Source: Membranipora membranacea (taxonomy: Eukaryota; Bryozoa; Gymnolaemata; Cheilostomatida; Membraniporidae). Taken from it: DNA of 64,000 nucleotides. The translations under genes were made by a program, and so were the position numbers. The stretch is taken from assembly GCA_914767715.1 (NCBI GenBank), contig OU612066.1, forward strand, positions 6,453,001 to 6,517,000, read 5' to 3'. Positions 22,408 to 33,397 of the stretch are shown piece by piece (positions within the stretch are counted from its first letter, which is position 1; every line of letters starts with the position of its first letter). Under the pieces are notes generated by a model. It searched no databases. It was given only the letters and a program-made list of their open reading frames with translations, and was not told the DNA's origin.

Positions 22408-25400
22408 CTATTCCCACTCAAAGTCAGTAGACAAGTGCTTCCGTGTTTTAGTGCGGGTTGGTCTACTAGTTTTGCTAGATGGTTTGACCTCTGACTCCTT
22501 CTCAGGCAGACTATCTTCTTCTCCGCTGTCCTCCTCTTCACTTTCTTGGTCGGACTCACTCTCTTCTGAAGAACTTGGCTGTTGTCTTTCTATTGGCTGT
22601 TCCATATTCATCTTCCGCAAGTGTTTCCTATTCCTCCTCACTGTGGTTCCTTCTACCCTGACTTCGTAGGAATCAGGATCCCTCCCTACTTCGACGATGC
22701 TCCCTCTCTTCCCTTTTTCTTTCTCTTAACATTTGACCCATACCGCATCCCCCGGTTTAAGATATTCCAAATCCTAGCCCTTCTTATCCTGTCTGCATTA
22801 GTCTTCTGTCTAATCTTAAGCCTTGCATCTTTCTCTCTGAACTGCTCTTCGTCTATTGTCCCCTACTCACTGGTATATTGGTCCTAACATTCCTCCCTAA
22901 CATTAGTTCCGCTGGTGTTCTGCCGCCCTCTAGCGGAGTTTTTCTATATATAAGCAGAGCGAGGTTCTTGTCCTTTTCCTTACTCCACATCCTTTTGACC
23001 GTTTGTACTGCATGTTCTGCTAATCCGTTACTCTCTGGATAATGTGGACTACTTGTATTATGCGTTATCTTCCGCTCTTTTATGAAAGTTTGGAAAACTT
23101 CAACATAGCAAGGTCCATTATCGCTACTCATACTGATAGGATAGCCTAATCGCGCACATATATTCTTCATCTTCTTGACCACAGACTCTGAGCTCTTGTC
23201 ATTCAACTCGGAAACCTCGATCCATCTGGAGTAGTAGTCAACCATGATCAGATAGTCCCTTCCTTTAAACTGGAACAGATCTGAACCAACCGTCTCCCAT
23301 GGTCCTGATGGAAGTTCAGAAGTCTTCATTGGGTAGTGTGTGATTCTATTAGTCTTTATACATTCATTACAGTTCTTGACATAATCTTCTATATCTTTCC
23401 TCATGTTGGGCCACCACATACTGCTTGTTGTTCTCCTTATACACTTTTCGATACCTTGGCGTTCTTTGTGGATTCTCTCCATCATTTCTTCTCGTAATTC
23501 TTGTGGGAGAACTACTTTTTCATCTCTGAAGACCGTACCATAACTTGAAGTCAGGTGGTCTCGTTGACTGTAAAACTTTTGTATTTCTCCCTTGTAACTC
23601 TTTCCATTTCAAATCCATCCTAGATTGATTTCTCTTAAAACACCCTTTGATATAATGCTTCTGTCCTCCCTTTCTCCCGTATCTCTTGGAGGATCTGGTC
23701 GTCATAAATTTCTTCTGATTCTAGTAGTACTCTTAGATCGTGTTCTACTCTATTAGCTTTAGTGCACTCTTCATTGTTGGCATCCCTTGCTGGTCTCGAA
23801 AGTAGGTCCGCTAAATACATTCCCGTCCCTGGTGTATGAAAAACACTGAAATGGTACCGCATCAACCTTAGTTTGAAGCGTTGGCATCTGAGAGGAAGAT
23901 TGGCTAGATCGCTCTCTCCTAAAAGTTTCACTAGTGGTTTGTGGTCTGTTTCTATTTCAAAATAGGTACCTACTAGGAGAAATCGAAATTTTCACAAACC
24001 CATGTGATTTCTCTATTTGTGCATATTTCCTTTCGGCATCCGTCAGTTTTCTCGATACAAATGCTACTGGTTACCACTCATTCCTCCCATTCTCTTGTAA
24101 CAAGGCCGCTCCATGTGCATAGCTGCTAGAATCTGCTGTCACTCTGTGTCTCGCCTTGACGTCGAATTTGGCTAGTACCGGTGCACTGCTTATCTCTCTT
24201 TTGATCTCTTCTTTTGAAGCTCTGTTGCTGACTACTCTCCCACACCCATGCGTTTCGCTTATTATTTATCTCTCGTAGTGGTTTCTCTATCTCTGCTTGT
24301 CTTGGACTAAATTTATGTAAGTAGTTTACCATTCCGGGGAAGCTTTTGAGCTCTGTTTTATTTGTCGGCGGTCTCATGTCTGTAATTGCTCTCACTTTCT
24401 CTGGACCTGGCGAAATCCCTTCTTTACTTATGTGGTGTCCCAAGAAAATTAACTCCCTCACTCTGTACTGGCATTTCTTCTTGTTTAGAGTCATCCCCGC
24501 TTCAGCTATTCTCTTCATTACTTTTGCTAGTCGCTCATCATGCTCATTAGTGTAGATCCCGTGAACTAGAATATCATCCATCATACATACGACTCCTTCA
24601 AGTCCGTATAAGATCTTGGTCATTTGTCTTTGAAAGAATTCTGGTGCTGAAGATATCCCAAATGGCATTTTCTTGAATTGATATCTCCCAAATGGCGTAA
24701 TGAAAGTTGTGTATTTACGAGACTCCTCTTCCAATTCTATTTGCCAAAAACCAGAATTGGCGTCCATTTTGGAAAAGACCGCACTCCTTTTCGGTGTAGC
24801 TAAAATTTCTTCTACTTTTGGAAGTGGGAAGGTTTCCCTCTTCACACTTTTGTTGAGGCCAGTCAGGTCAACACATATCCTCACCCCTGTCGATTTTGGC
24901 GCTACGACCATTCCTGCACACCATTCTCTTGGTTCTTCTATTTTCTCTATGACTTTTAGCTCCTCCATCCTCTTCAACTCCTTCTCAGTGTCTTCCCATA
25001 ACCTTATACCTAGTCTTCTTGGAACATGTATTGCGAATGGTACAACATTTTCTTTTAGTTTGATGACAAACTCTTCTGGTAGTTGTCCCAGTTTCCCATA
25101 GAGAGACAGAAATCTGTCTTCGATCAGTACTTTGTAGACTGTCCTCCCTTCTTTTGCTATATTTATTAGTTTTAGTAAATCTATCTCTGGTGTTCCAAGT
25201 AAGTTCTGTGGTGCACTAGGAATAACATACAATTCTGCATCTCTGCTTGTATTATCCCTGCCTGTCTCAGTAATCCCCCTCCTGCATCAAATAATCTCTT
25301 TGTAGATTTCCTTGTAATCGGTATATTTAATAGCATTGCTGTGCTGTGGTTTATAACGGTTAAATCTGCTCCTGTGTCTATTCTGAAGGGTATAGAATGT

Positions 25401-25441
25401 TTATTAACCTGGATGTTGATATCATATTTGCTCTGTTTCAC
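22408..25441 (-). pseudogene. Ty3/gypsy pol (protease-RT-RNase H-integrase), broken
   Basis: Protease: 'RIDTGADLTVI' active site (25441-25181). RT: a long open run (25232-24126) with 'RICVDLTGLNKSVKRE', 'SKMDANSGFWQIEL', 'PFGISSAPEFFQ' and the catalytic 'CMMDDILVHG', where MMDD stands for the usual YxDD. RNase H: remnants at 23635-24120, ending in the 'HTPGTGMYLADLLSR' connection typical of gypsy. Integrase: 23485-22853 with an HHCC-like finger (CNECIK), and D, D and E residues in 'VGSDLFQF', 'SSDNGPCYVE' and 'PESNGLAEHA'. The tail (22641-22408) is acidic then basic. At least five frame changes separate these pieces, so no full polyprotein can be made. All catalytic residues I can check are still present, which points to a fairly young insertion. 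Confidence 0.8.
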
Positions 25442-25500
25442 CTGTATACCGCTTATACCATATAGTCATAGTGACTCGTCACTATCGTTGTCTTACCCTT

Positions 25501-25958
25501 AGGGGTGCAGCTCTCAAAGAAATGTACACCATGCTAAAATCTTTCTTAATTTCCAACCCCCTACAACACTTTTGCCGAGCTTTAAAACAAGACCCACTAC
25601 AAAGTCTGAGCACTCAGAGGTGCACCTAACAAACAAGATAACACTCAATTATGCTACCCTTGTTTACCCCCTAGGAAAGGAAGAATGTCTCAAGTTATTT
25701 CATATAACCAAGAGCATAGATGCCATTGATACAACATTATCAAAATGCATTATTTTACGAGAGAGAATTAGGAGTTTGCTACCCATTTTTATTGTGGGCA
25801 CAACTCCTTTAAAATCAGATCCCTAGAGCTTTAGTTTTTTTCCTAGATGCTCTTGAGTAGCCCATACAACACTGCTGTGGTAGGTGACCTATTGGACTCC
25901 AAAAAACTGTTGAGAAAGACCTGAGCATGGTGTACATTTCTTAGAGAGCTGCACCCCT
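25501..25958. mobile_element. MITE with ~35-bp TIRs, 458 bp
   Basis: The left arm begins AGGGGTGCAGCTCTCAAAGA at 25501 and its inverse ends at 25958; the first 35 bases match with one mismatch and similarity runs on for about 12 more. No clear target duplication was found. It encodes nothing I recognise (the 84-codon frame is probably chance) and abuts the truncated 5' side of gypsy copy 1. Confidence 0.8.
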
Positions 25959-26243
25959 GGGTGTCTAACTAGATCCAAGTGTCTACAAGCCAAACAGCAT
26001 TAACCCAACTCACAAGTTTGACCTGTTTGGCTTCGACTATAGGCTAAACACAAGCAGAGAGACATTGATGTTTATATGTAGAGAGGACAATTTCACTAAA
26101 CTAGAAGTTTCAGGCAATATCTGCTGTCTTGTCTCATTTAAAAAATCCCCTGTGTCATGACAAGCATCCCAATGAATTTTGAGCCCCGAAGCAGTGTCAA
26201 ACCAAATGCCTGCATACTACTACTAATACCCAATATGACGCAC

Positions 26244-26517
26244 CTGCGTTAGGGTTGCTAGGTGTTTCCTGAATTTCGTTGTGGTGATGATTTCCGGACA
26301 CATAAGCTGCACCTCGTTACAGATGGATCGTAAGCTGTCTGTTGCACTTCTAAATGATGTTTGAGTGTTGGGGATGGCAAACACATAGGGGTTATCTTTT
26401 TCGATGGATCTGCTGGTTCGGTTTACAATGAGCTTTTTGATACCTTCCACCAGGTCAGATGTTAGAAGGACAGGCACAATCCTCTGATTTTTTCTCACCG
26501 TGTGAATCAGTGTCAGT
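26244..26517 (-). CDS. Tyrosine-recombinase-like core exon (box II), copy A
   Basis: Acceptor (gttttag) at 26518 and donor (CAG|gtgcgt) at 26243. The peptide reads 'IHTVRKNQRIVPVLL', a helix, 'NPYVFAIPNT' and finally 'TTTKFRKHLATLTQ'. The last motif aligns with the 'HxLRHTFAT' box of tyrosine recombinases: the Arg is kept, while the box His position is Thr. The same exon in copy B (46569-46850) shares 'VPxL', 'DNPYVFxxxxT' and 'xTTxFRKHLATxTQ' and ends at the same codon. These proteins are, from memory, a widespread metazoan family of Crypton-like recombinases; the catalytic assignment is inference. The exon is open throughout, though its join to the box I exon is not in phase as placed. Confidence 0.65.
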
Positions 26518-26837
26518 CTAAAACATTACAGAAATGAAGGCTGTTGGCAGATTTTTCTCTGAAGGCGTAAAAAAACACTTCTTCCTCGCATCTCCTGTCA
26601 TATCACATACCACACCATTATGAATTAATTGAATAGAGGGAAAAACTCAAGATTGTGATTGCTGACATACTACGACTGTAATATTTCAGATTCAATATAT
26701 ATACACAATGAGAACATGTTTAACCTGTCAAGAAATTGTTGTATTCGCAATTAGTAGCTCGCCATATATCTTTGGCCATGCAAGATAAAGGCTTAGCACC
26801 ATCGCTAAGCAACTGGTGCTAGTAGAGGCATAGCTAC

Positions 26838-27068
26838 CTGTTGAGAAGATTTTGTTCCAGCTGTGTCATATTGTAGTTGTTTCCCCGAGTCTGGTTTTAC
26901 TACATTTTTAAATTCATTAACTAGTATACTGGAACATTCCCCAGCCCTTCTGCAGTTGAACAGTGAAATTCTGCACAATAGTAAGTCCTTCAATCTCCTG
27001 TACTTGTCCTGGTCTAGTTCAGCTACCACCAGCTTCCCCATTTCTGTGCATAAATGCTCTCTGAGGAT
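26838..27068 (-). CDS. Tyrosine-recombinase-like core exon (box I), copy A
   Basis: Acceptor (cattgtag) at 27069 and donor (CAG|gtagct) at 26837, 231 bases, phase 0 at both ends and in phase with the preceding zinc-finger exon. The peptide starts 'ILREHLCTEMGK' and contains 'LLLCRISLFNCRRAGECS', which aligns with box I of tyrosine recombinases, where the first catalytic Arg lies in an 'RRxGE' context. Copy B has 'VLCRLALFNARRGGEMA' in the same place. No lesion in this exon. Confidence 0.65.
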
Positions 27069-27213
27069 CTACAATGAAAGTTGACATATGACGTTAGACT
27101 ACCGGAATATGGGTGTATGTATACAATACCATCTGCGCCAACAAGGAAGAACAAATGTGACAGCTTTGAGCAAATAGTTTTACCTTACAAGATGAAATAC
27201 TTCGCACATTTGC

Positions 27214-27347
27214 AAGTTGTCCTCTCTCGCGATGTGTTCATCCCATCAAGGATTATACTTCCTAGTCCTTGATCCCATGAATATACTATTTTTTTTAGGA
27301 ATTGCCCCCTCATTCAATGACATTGATTTTGCGAGAGAGGACAACTC
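27214..27347. mobile_element. Small foldback/MITE, ~134 bp
   Basis: AAGTTGTCCTCTCTCGC at 27214-27230 is inverted at 27331-27347 with one mismatch. The core GTTGTCCTCTC is shared with the TIRs at 40765-40875 and 62534-62709, suggesting one transposon family. It lies in an intron of copy A. Confidence 0.6.
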
Positions 27348-27511
27348 GCGATTGGCTTAGCTCTTGAATATTGATACAGAAGACAGTCGCATTTTTTAAC
27401 CCATGACATTTCTCATCCTGAAGAGTATAAACATGTATAACCCATCTGTTAACATACTTTCAAGGTCACGCTACCTTAATTATGATATATTTCAAATTGA
27501 CTCCTTTTTAC

Positions 27512-29860
27512 TTAGGCCACACCATATTAATGTCTTGATCTAGATGACGAGCAAGAAGGAATTTTGGAGGAGGGAGGAGGTATATTATTTTTTTCAATAG
27601 TCCCCAATTTTCAGAGGAGGAATATAAAAATAATATTTTACTTTCCTGGTCAATTTACGGATGGAGGAGGGAGGTATAATATTTTATTTCCGAGATTTTG
27701 TCGGCCGTAACTGCTACATGTTTGAACGACCTCTGCAACTTCTCAGATCACAACCCAGTTTACGCAGAGCCCGAATCAGTAGACGAGTGATGGTCAAATG
27801 GCTTGAACATCAATATTTAATATCACTTTTATAATGTTATAGGAAATCGTCCTTGGTTGTAGACAGGCTTATATTTTTGACTGAACATGAACATATGTAG
27901 ACAGGCTTTTATTGTTGACTGAACATGAACATAATGAACATGGATGAATCAGGAATCTAAATATCAGAAGATAAGGCTGGGAAGCAGCCAGCCTTGGTGT
28001 ACGTCCTCTCCACGTCATCTCCGCACTCGAGTAGCTTCATGTTAATCTACAAAACAAAAAAAGATATGCGGCCATCAAATTTCACTTGCATATTTCTCTT
28101 CCTTATCACTTACTCTCTACAATAATAGTCATGAATGAGCGGTAAGTTTTGACTATGAGTCTAATTAATAAAAAACTGCATTTTAAACCTTTGGTTCGGA
28201 CTCCAACTGACTATGATTGGGGCTACATGAAGCTTGTTTTGTAATGCAAATACTCACCCTATTGAAAACATGGTCTCCCTCGACAGCATCCCTGATATTT
28301 GTACCACATACATTATGTTATCCCTTCCAGCTCACGCTCCATATCCATAGTTCTTTCGAGACTGAATTTATTTCGTGAATAAAGCACCTTCAAGCACATG
28401 AAATACAGTTTAAATAAACCAGCTATCTGTAGTCGAGTGATTTGATGGAACAAACATGGTGTAATAATTCACACCCAAATTTATGCATACATGATTTTCA
28501 AAGGCAACAAGGGAAGACATTTCTGATGATTGTGCCTGGGGAGTCTTTCAATTAGCAGTTTCTCCGTAACTTTTTCCGTGAGTTTGAGTGAAACTTAGTA
28601 ACCACATTGAGAGGCTTATATAGTTACGGGTTGCGGAGAAAGTTGCAGGTTGCGGAAGCCAAAAACTGCTTTTTGAAACACCACCCTGGTCTGCAATAGA
28701 CAGATGGATTTGTGCCACACCTACCCTGGGCTTTCCGCATTCAACACATGTAATGAACCTCTTTATAGTCCGGGCATTCTGTGTAGTAGCAGGTATGGTA
28801 CGGTCTATATCTGCTACTTTACGCTTTCTAGAGAATTGATGAGGCACTTCATTACTACCACTGTCTGACTCTTTGCCATAGAGCTCCTACAAGAAATAAA
28901 ATCAATGTAGTCCAATGAGGATATAGTTAAGACATCTGACCAGACTCTGTATTTAGTGAGCGGATAAAAGGCCCCTTTCTTCGAGGGATAAAGTGTGATA
29001 ATGTTTGAAGAAAATCTAGAAGACTTTGAATGAAAATGTGAATTCAAAAGGCTGAGCAAATGAGTCGTCTAGTGAATTAACTTTTCACAGCTATTCTATA
29101 GGTTTTACTAGCAGTACTGGCTGCTCTGTCTCCATCACCACCACCAAGCGCTTCAACTCCCTCCTCTTCATCATCGTGATCATTGTGATAGTTATCATTA
29201 TCATCATCAATGTTGTTGATGCATATTTGGAAATTGTTGAGAGTACCAGGGGGGGGGGGGGAGTTCTTTGATCTACTACTGCTGCTTCTTGTTCAAATCC
29301 CTCACTTTCAGTCTCATCACTGCTGCTGTATGGCACTACTTTAGTAGTTGGCTCATCTTCATGCATATAGTATGTGATGCAAATAAATGTACCTCAGGTA
29401 TGGCTGAAAATCTACTTACCAAGCATTGGTTGCTCCTGCTCAACGTGTGGCTTTTGCAATTTATAGTACTCTGATACTATTTGCTGGGTTGACCTAGAAT
29501 TACTTGCCATTTGTGTTTTTCCGAGTTTTGAAGATAGGTCAAAGATGTTACCAAATTTTTGCTTTCACACTTACTTTGTACAAAGCTATAAAGGATAATT
29601 TGTTTCGCATGATTTTAGTACTTTTGACAATGTTTTTTTTATAGATATAGCAACTTTTTGTACCGGAAAATTATAAATTAAAATATAATTTGCAATTTAA
29701 TGTACTGGCGGCAGAAGGCATATTATTTTAACTATCCGCCTCAAATATTGTATAATTCTGTTTAGTACTGCTGGCGGATGGCGGCTTTTGTATGATATGG
29801 GAGTACAACGCCCAGGCGGGCGGTTCACCTAGATCAAGACATTGATTTGGTGTGGCCTTA
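27512..29860. mobile_element. 2.35-kb TIR DNA transposon with an internal minus-strand gene
   Basis: The ends are near-perfect inverted copies of about 32 bp (left TTAGGCCACACCATATTAAT at 27512; right arm 29829-29860). A flanking TTA on both sides could be the target duplication. Inside, on the minus strand, is a small multi-exon gene described separately. It also holds a ~39-bp tandem duplication ending in actgaacatgaacat (27859-27932). It sits in the intron of copy A between its zinc-finger exon and box I exon. Confidence 0.75.
27958..29508 (-). CDS. Small multi-exon gene inside the TIR transposon
   Basis: Probable first coding exon 29508-29419: ATG, 'MASNSRSTQQIVSEYYKLQK', donor gtaagt. 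Second exon, about 29353-29264: acidic, 'SSSDETESEGFEQE'. Third exon 28886-28733: acceptor cttgtag, basic 'SRKRKVAD' patch, then 'RFITCVECGKPR', a CxxC half-site like the 'CxxCGKxR' knuckle found in several invertebrate transposon genes. Possible last exon 28049-27958: 'MKLLECGDDVERTYTKAGCF' ending in TAG. The second CxxC or CG-containing half-site there could complete a zinc knuckle. The gene starts about 350 bases from the element's right end, as expected for a gene belonging to the transposon. No transposase catalytic domain is visible, so this copy may be internally deleted. The joins were not all phase-checked. Confidence 0.45.
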
Positions 29861-30031
29861 ATTTCATAATTAGATGGGGCGAGTATTCAAATTTTAAAAC
29901 TGTTTGTCAGTGTAGTGTTTCTAGTGTTACACCAACATGCGATCTATTAAAAATTTCTAGTATCCGTTGGGAGCTCATAATTTTTATCTATCATAATTGT
30001 AAATGAAGCATGTTATAACTTTCATGCACAC

Positions 30032-31012
30032 CTTGAGGTCTTCGGCCAGTGGCATTGGGTTGGCCTTTGTAGCCTTCTTCTGTTTTAGTTTTATCAATGC
30101 ACCTGCGGAAACCCTCTCTCCCCACTCTAATGACATCAGCTTGAGGAATTTCTCAATCTCAACCTCTCTTTTCTCGTCCCTGTTTTCAATTGCCTCTATC
30201 ACCGCATCATTCGAACTCCTTTTAGCGAATATCCTATCTTTAAGGCCAGCGACGGAATGGAATTGCTCAAATCTTTATCCCGAAAATGGGATATTGATAA
30301 TGTCGCTTCAACGAGCTTGTTGAACATGCTTGGAACCATCAGTTCTAGGCTGGCTGTTTCATCCATGGCTGAACGTATCTGACGAATTAGCCTTGCCAGC
30401 TCCCTCATTTTGGTTGATACGTAGGTTTCACGCTTGCTAACCGTTCCCGTAAATAGCAGTCTTGCGTACAGTTTTTTTCCGAACTTCATGATCAGTCTAT
30501 CTGCTATAACAATCCGTGTTATATCATCATCGTTCATGATGGATGTGACGGGATGCATGTCAGAGTCATGTTCAGAGGTGAGGGCGAAGTTGAAAGCTTT
30601 GACAGATTTAATTGTCCCGTCTTTCCTACAGCAACTTTTCGAATGGTGAGACATTGATTGTTTGGTGTAATAGCCAAGGCAGCTGGGACTGCACCTGTAA
30701 TCCAATGGGGTGCATGATTTTGTGCTGGATCTCCTCTGAACAATAAATGTTCCATGTCCTGATCGTATGGTTTCAATGTTATGGAGGAAGGATCCCCTCT
30801 TTCGTAGGTCAGCAAGTCTTCCACTCCGTTTTTTGAGCCTTTGTAAGTTAGTGCAGTCATGCGTGCCACTGCTGGTTCTGATTTATGTATTGTCCTGATA
30901 TGCTCGGCAAATTTTCTGACAAGTTTGGGACAAAATGGACAAGCCTGATTTTTGTCATAAATCTGTATACGTCTCTGTGATTTTGGCAGAACCACTCCGC
31001 ATGGTTGTGTTT
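30032..31012 (-). pseudogene. Zinc-finger/N-terminal core exon of recombinase-like gene copy A
   Basis: One long exon (981 bases) from an acceptor (atttccag) at 31013 to a donor (AAG|gtgtgc) at 30031. It encodes 'IYDKNQACPFCPKLVRKFAE' with a C2-H2-like finger (CPFC...H...H), a second finger around 'CLGYYTKQSMSHHSKSC', then helices including 'STKMRELARLIRQIRSAMD' and 'SIPSLALKIGYSL', and ends 'PMPLAEDLK'. Frameshifts near 30700 and 30215 break it. Copy B has the equivalent exon at 48612-49583 with the same borders. In this family the fingers are followed by an all-helical core-binding region and then the recombinase boxes, so this exon would bind and clamp DNA (inference). Confidence 0.7.
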
Positions 31013-31514
31013 CTGGAAATATCAATATTGTATATATATATATACACATAGGAGAGGTGCTCAACTGGTAGCCGTCCAGTTCATCATAGCATGATTAAGA
31101 GGTTGGGGGTTATGAGTTTGGGTTTTACGCAGGAGGGCTTTGGGTCTGGGTATCGGGTTGGAGGCTCTAGGCTGGGCGTTGAGGTTATTGGGTTTTGAGG
31201 GGTGTGGACTTTTAATGAGTGGAGAAGTGTAGTGGAACCGGCCCACCTGATAAAAATAGTCAAAATAAGAGGTTTGTCACAACAAGTGCATATGGTCTTC
31301 TAATATCATTGCCCTGGCGTCATATGCGTTGTTACAATCTAGTTCGCACTACACTTAGTATGATCTACTATGTACCGTACGTAAGATGATCTCCTATGTA
31401 CTGTACCTAGTACAGACAGCCGATGATGGCGATACTGATGATGACTATAATAATTAAATAAGGTCAAAATAATCAAATCCCTCAAATCTAGGACAGGAGA
31501 AGAACAACCCCTAC

Positions 31515-32026
31515 CTGGCATGTATTGGCCAAATATGTCCTCAGTCTCTGGGTGTGAATGGGATCATGATGTTGTAACCCAGGACACATGCCTGCCACCT
31601 CTTTCAAAGTCTCTGTTCCATCAAGTGGGCGGGCTGAGTAAGATCTAGAAAGTAGAAACACCACGATTAGGCAGAAACGGGTTATGACTAATAGTGGTGT
31701 AGATTTAATGAGAACCTCAATGCATAAGTTATCACAGCCAGTCTTGTATGTCGTAGAAATCAATAATTGGAAGTGTTCATTGGTGACAACCCTACGACCA
31801 ATATCACTATCAGTACACAGAAATCAAAAGAAGATTTTACATAATCAATTGATGCCTCGCTAGAAGTAGGAACTTTTTTTCTTACCTTGTGAATATGAAG
31901 TCTGAAGCGTTGTTTATCCTGTTGGCTATTAGACTGTCTATGGCCTTCTCAATGCTCTTGTCAACCAAAAGAAAAACGAGGAGTATTGCCCTTGTTTTTT
32001 TTCCTTTAACTCGCACCGCAAGCATC
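31515..32026 (-). pseudogene. Divergent third recombinase-like copy (C): two core exons
   Basis: Exon 32026-31886 encodes 'RVKGKKTRAILLVFLLVDKS' and 'IANRINNASDFIFT'; exon 31644-31515 joins in phase (AG|A) and encodes 'SARPLDGTETLKEVAGM' and 'HTQRLRTYLANTCQ'. Together these match the box II exon of copies A and B ('VRKNQRIVPVLL...FAIPNT...KFRKHLATLTQ'), but here the exon is split by an intron of 241 bases that A and B lack. The fragment lies less than 0.6 kb upstream of copy A on the same strand. No zinc finger, box I or Myb exon of this copy was found, so it is likely a partial duplicate. Confidence 0.55.
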
Positions 32027-32516
32027 CTGAAAATATGAAGAAAAATGGGGTGTCTTCAATCATAATGCACCAATTTAACCTGCATGGTCACAAAATATTT
32101 GTCTGGGTAACTGCCATTATAATGGCTATAGATTAATGCAGAAACTGAATAAAAAAACAATAGTTTTATGTAAAGCGGGAGACTTGGGTTTGATGCACAT
32201 CTAGAGAAGATTTATCAAAAGAATTTATATATCACATTGGACAACATATTCACAGCATCTGACTATTCATATTTGTAGGGATGTCAAGAATCTTTCGCTT
32301 CAAAAGTCATTTTTAATTTATGTTTTTTTACTGTAATAAACTTTGTGTTAACATTAAGTTGGTCAACATTATGTATCCATGATTCATTTGGTTTCATTTA
32401 CAATTTACAACTCCGCTCTCCAATGATAATCACTTTAATTTCCCCACGGTGTAAATGTGGTAACTAATCATACTGAAGGAGATGGGTCTGCCTTCCGTAG
32501 GAAGCCTTCCTCACTA
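32027..32516. other. No gene; 3' end zone of gypsy copy 2
   Basis: AT-rich. It probably holds 3' noncoding or LTR remnants of gypsy copy 2, but I could not define an LTR. Confidence 0.3.
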
Positions 32517-33308
32517 TCATTCTCCTCCTTCCTTAATGTCACCTTTTAAAGTGTCAAACAAGGAACGGGGAGGGGCGGAAGCTGACGGAACTGGACTAGT
32601 ACTTGGGCTGGTACTGAGCGGTTGACTGGTTTCATGCGAAGGGGTTACTTCACAATCCATTAGTTCCACTGGCTCAACGGACTCTCTTTGGGTAATTCTA
32701 CCCGCCAAGATCACAGGAAGGGGAGGGGCCTCTGGAATGGCTACTTCTGGGGTCAGGGAGTTAATTGACCGCTCGAAGGAGCTACTTCCTGGGTCGGGTA
32801 CTGGAGCGACTTGGCTTCGGGGTTGAAGCTACCGGCTCAAATGACTCTGCGGGGACCGGGCAACTCGCGGCTTGTTTGGGCTGAAGTGAGCTTTGCAAAA
32901 GGTCTATTAATTCCTCTGCCTTGGCCATGGCAGATCTCATTTCATTTTCCTGCGCTTGAGTTTTAAGGATGGCTGCGCGCCGCACCTCTAAATCATGCTT
33001 TTTTGGCTCTGTAAATTTCTTCGAGCCAAGCCTCTTTGTCATCAAGCTCTGCGAGGTCTTTTTTGAAGGGGCCGGGGATTGCTGAAGGAATCAGCTAAAG
33101 ATGGGGCGAGGCGTTTGGGGGGTAGGCTTAATCACTGAGGAATAAGTCTTCAGATTCATAAGGGACGGGATAGTGGCAGTTGGGACCGGGAGAGAGGTCA
33201 ACGGAACAGATGGGTCTTCTGAACCTAAATCGGCTGGACGGGGGCTGTGGCAGCGGGGGCTACCTTGGGGACGTTGCTTTAATGGACTTCGTGCCGTTGG
33301 GGATCGAT
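32517..33308 (-). pseudogene. Extra reading frame after pol in gypsy copy 2 (spliced?)
   Basis: The pol tail (33626-33398) ends at a good donor (GCAG|gttaag); 89 bases on, an acceptor (ctatttgcag) at 33309 restores an open frame that continues the tail with a Pro/Ser-rich peptide (ARSPLKQRPQGS...). Further frames hold a charged helical part 'EVRRAAILKTQAQENEMRSA' and a Ser/Pro-rich end. Stops and frame changes break it. It occupies the same position as the extra frame of gypsy copy 1. Function unknown; no membrane segment is seen. The intron is inferred only from splice-site fit. Confidence 0.4.
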
Positions 33309-33397
33309 CTGCAAATAGACAAAAGAGAACAATTTTATAAGTTCACATTCCTAACCATACAGGAAATACAATTTACAAATACAGTTAACTTCTTAAC

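Larger units (their letters stand above)
21060..25470 (-). mobile_element. Ty3/gypsy LTR retrotransposon copy 1, 5'-truncated
   Basis: Read on the minus strand: protease, RT, RNase H remnants, integrase, an acidic pol tail, an extra reading frame, a purine tract (aaggaaagaaagagaga, about 21366-21385) and then a probable 3' LTR beginning TGTAGTGTGGCGC at about 21365. The LTR's inner end near 21060 is a guess. Gag and the 5' LTR are missing: homology stops just after the protease start at 25441 and a MITE begins at 25501. The whole element lies in an intron of recombinase-like gene copy A in the same orientation as that gene. Confidence 0.7.

Noticed and set aside
22451-25101. Plus-strand frames across gypsy copy 1
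   Set aside because: They are mirror frames of the minus-strand pol; hydrophobic and Ser-rich runs come from its purine-rich coding strand.
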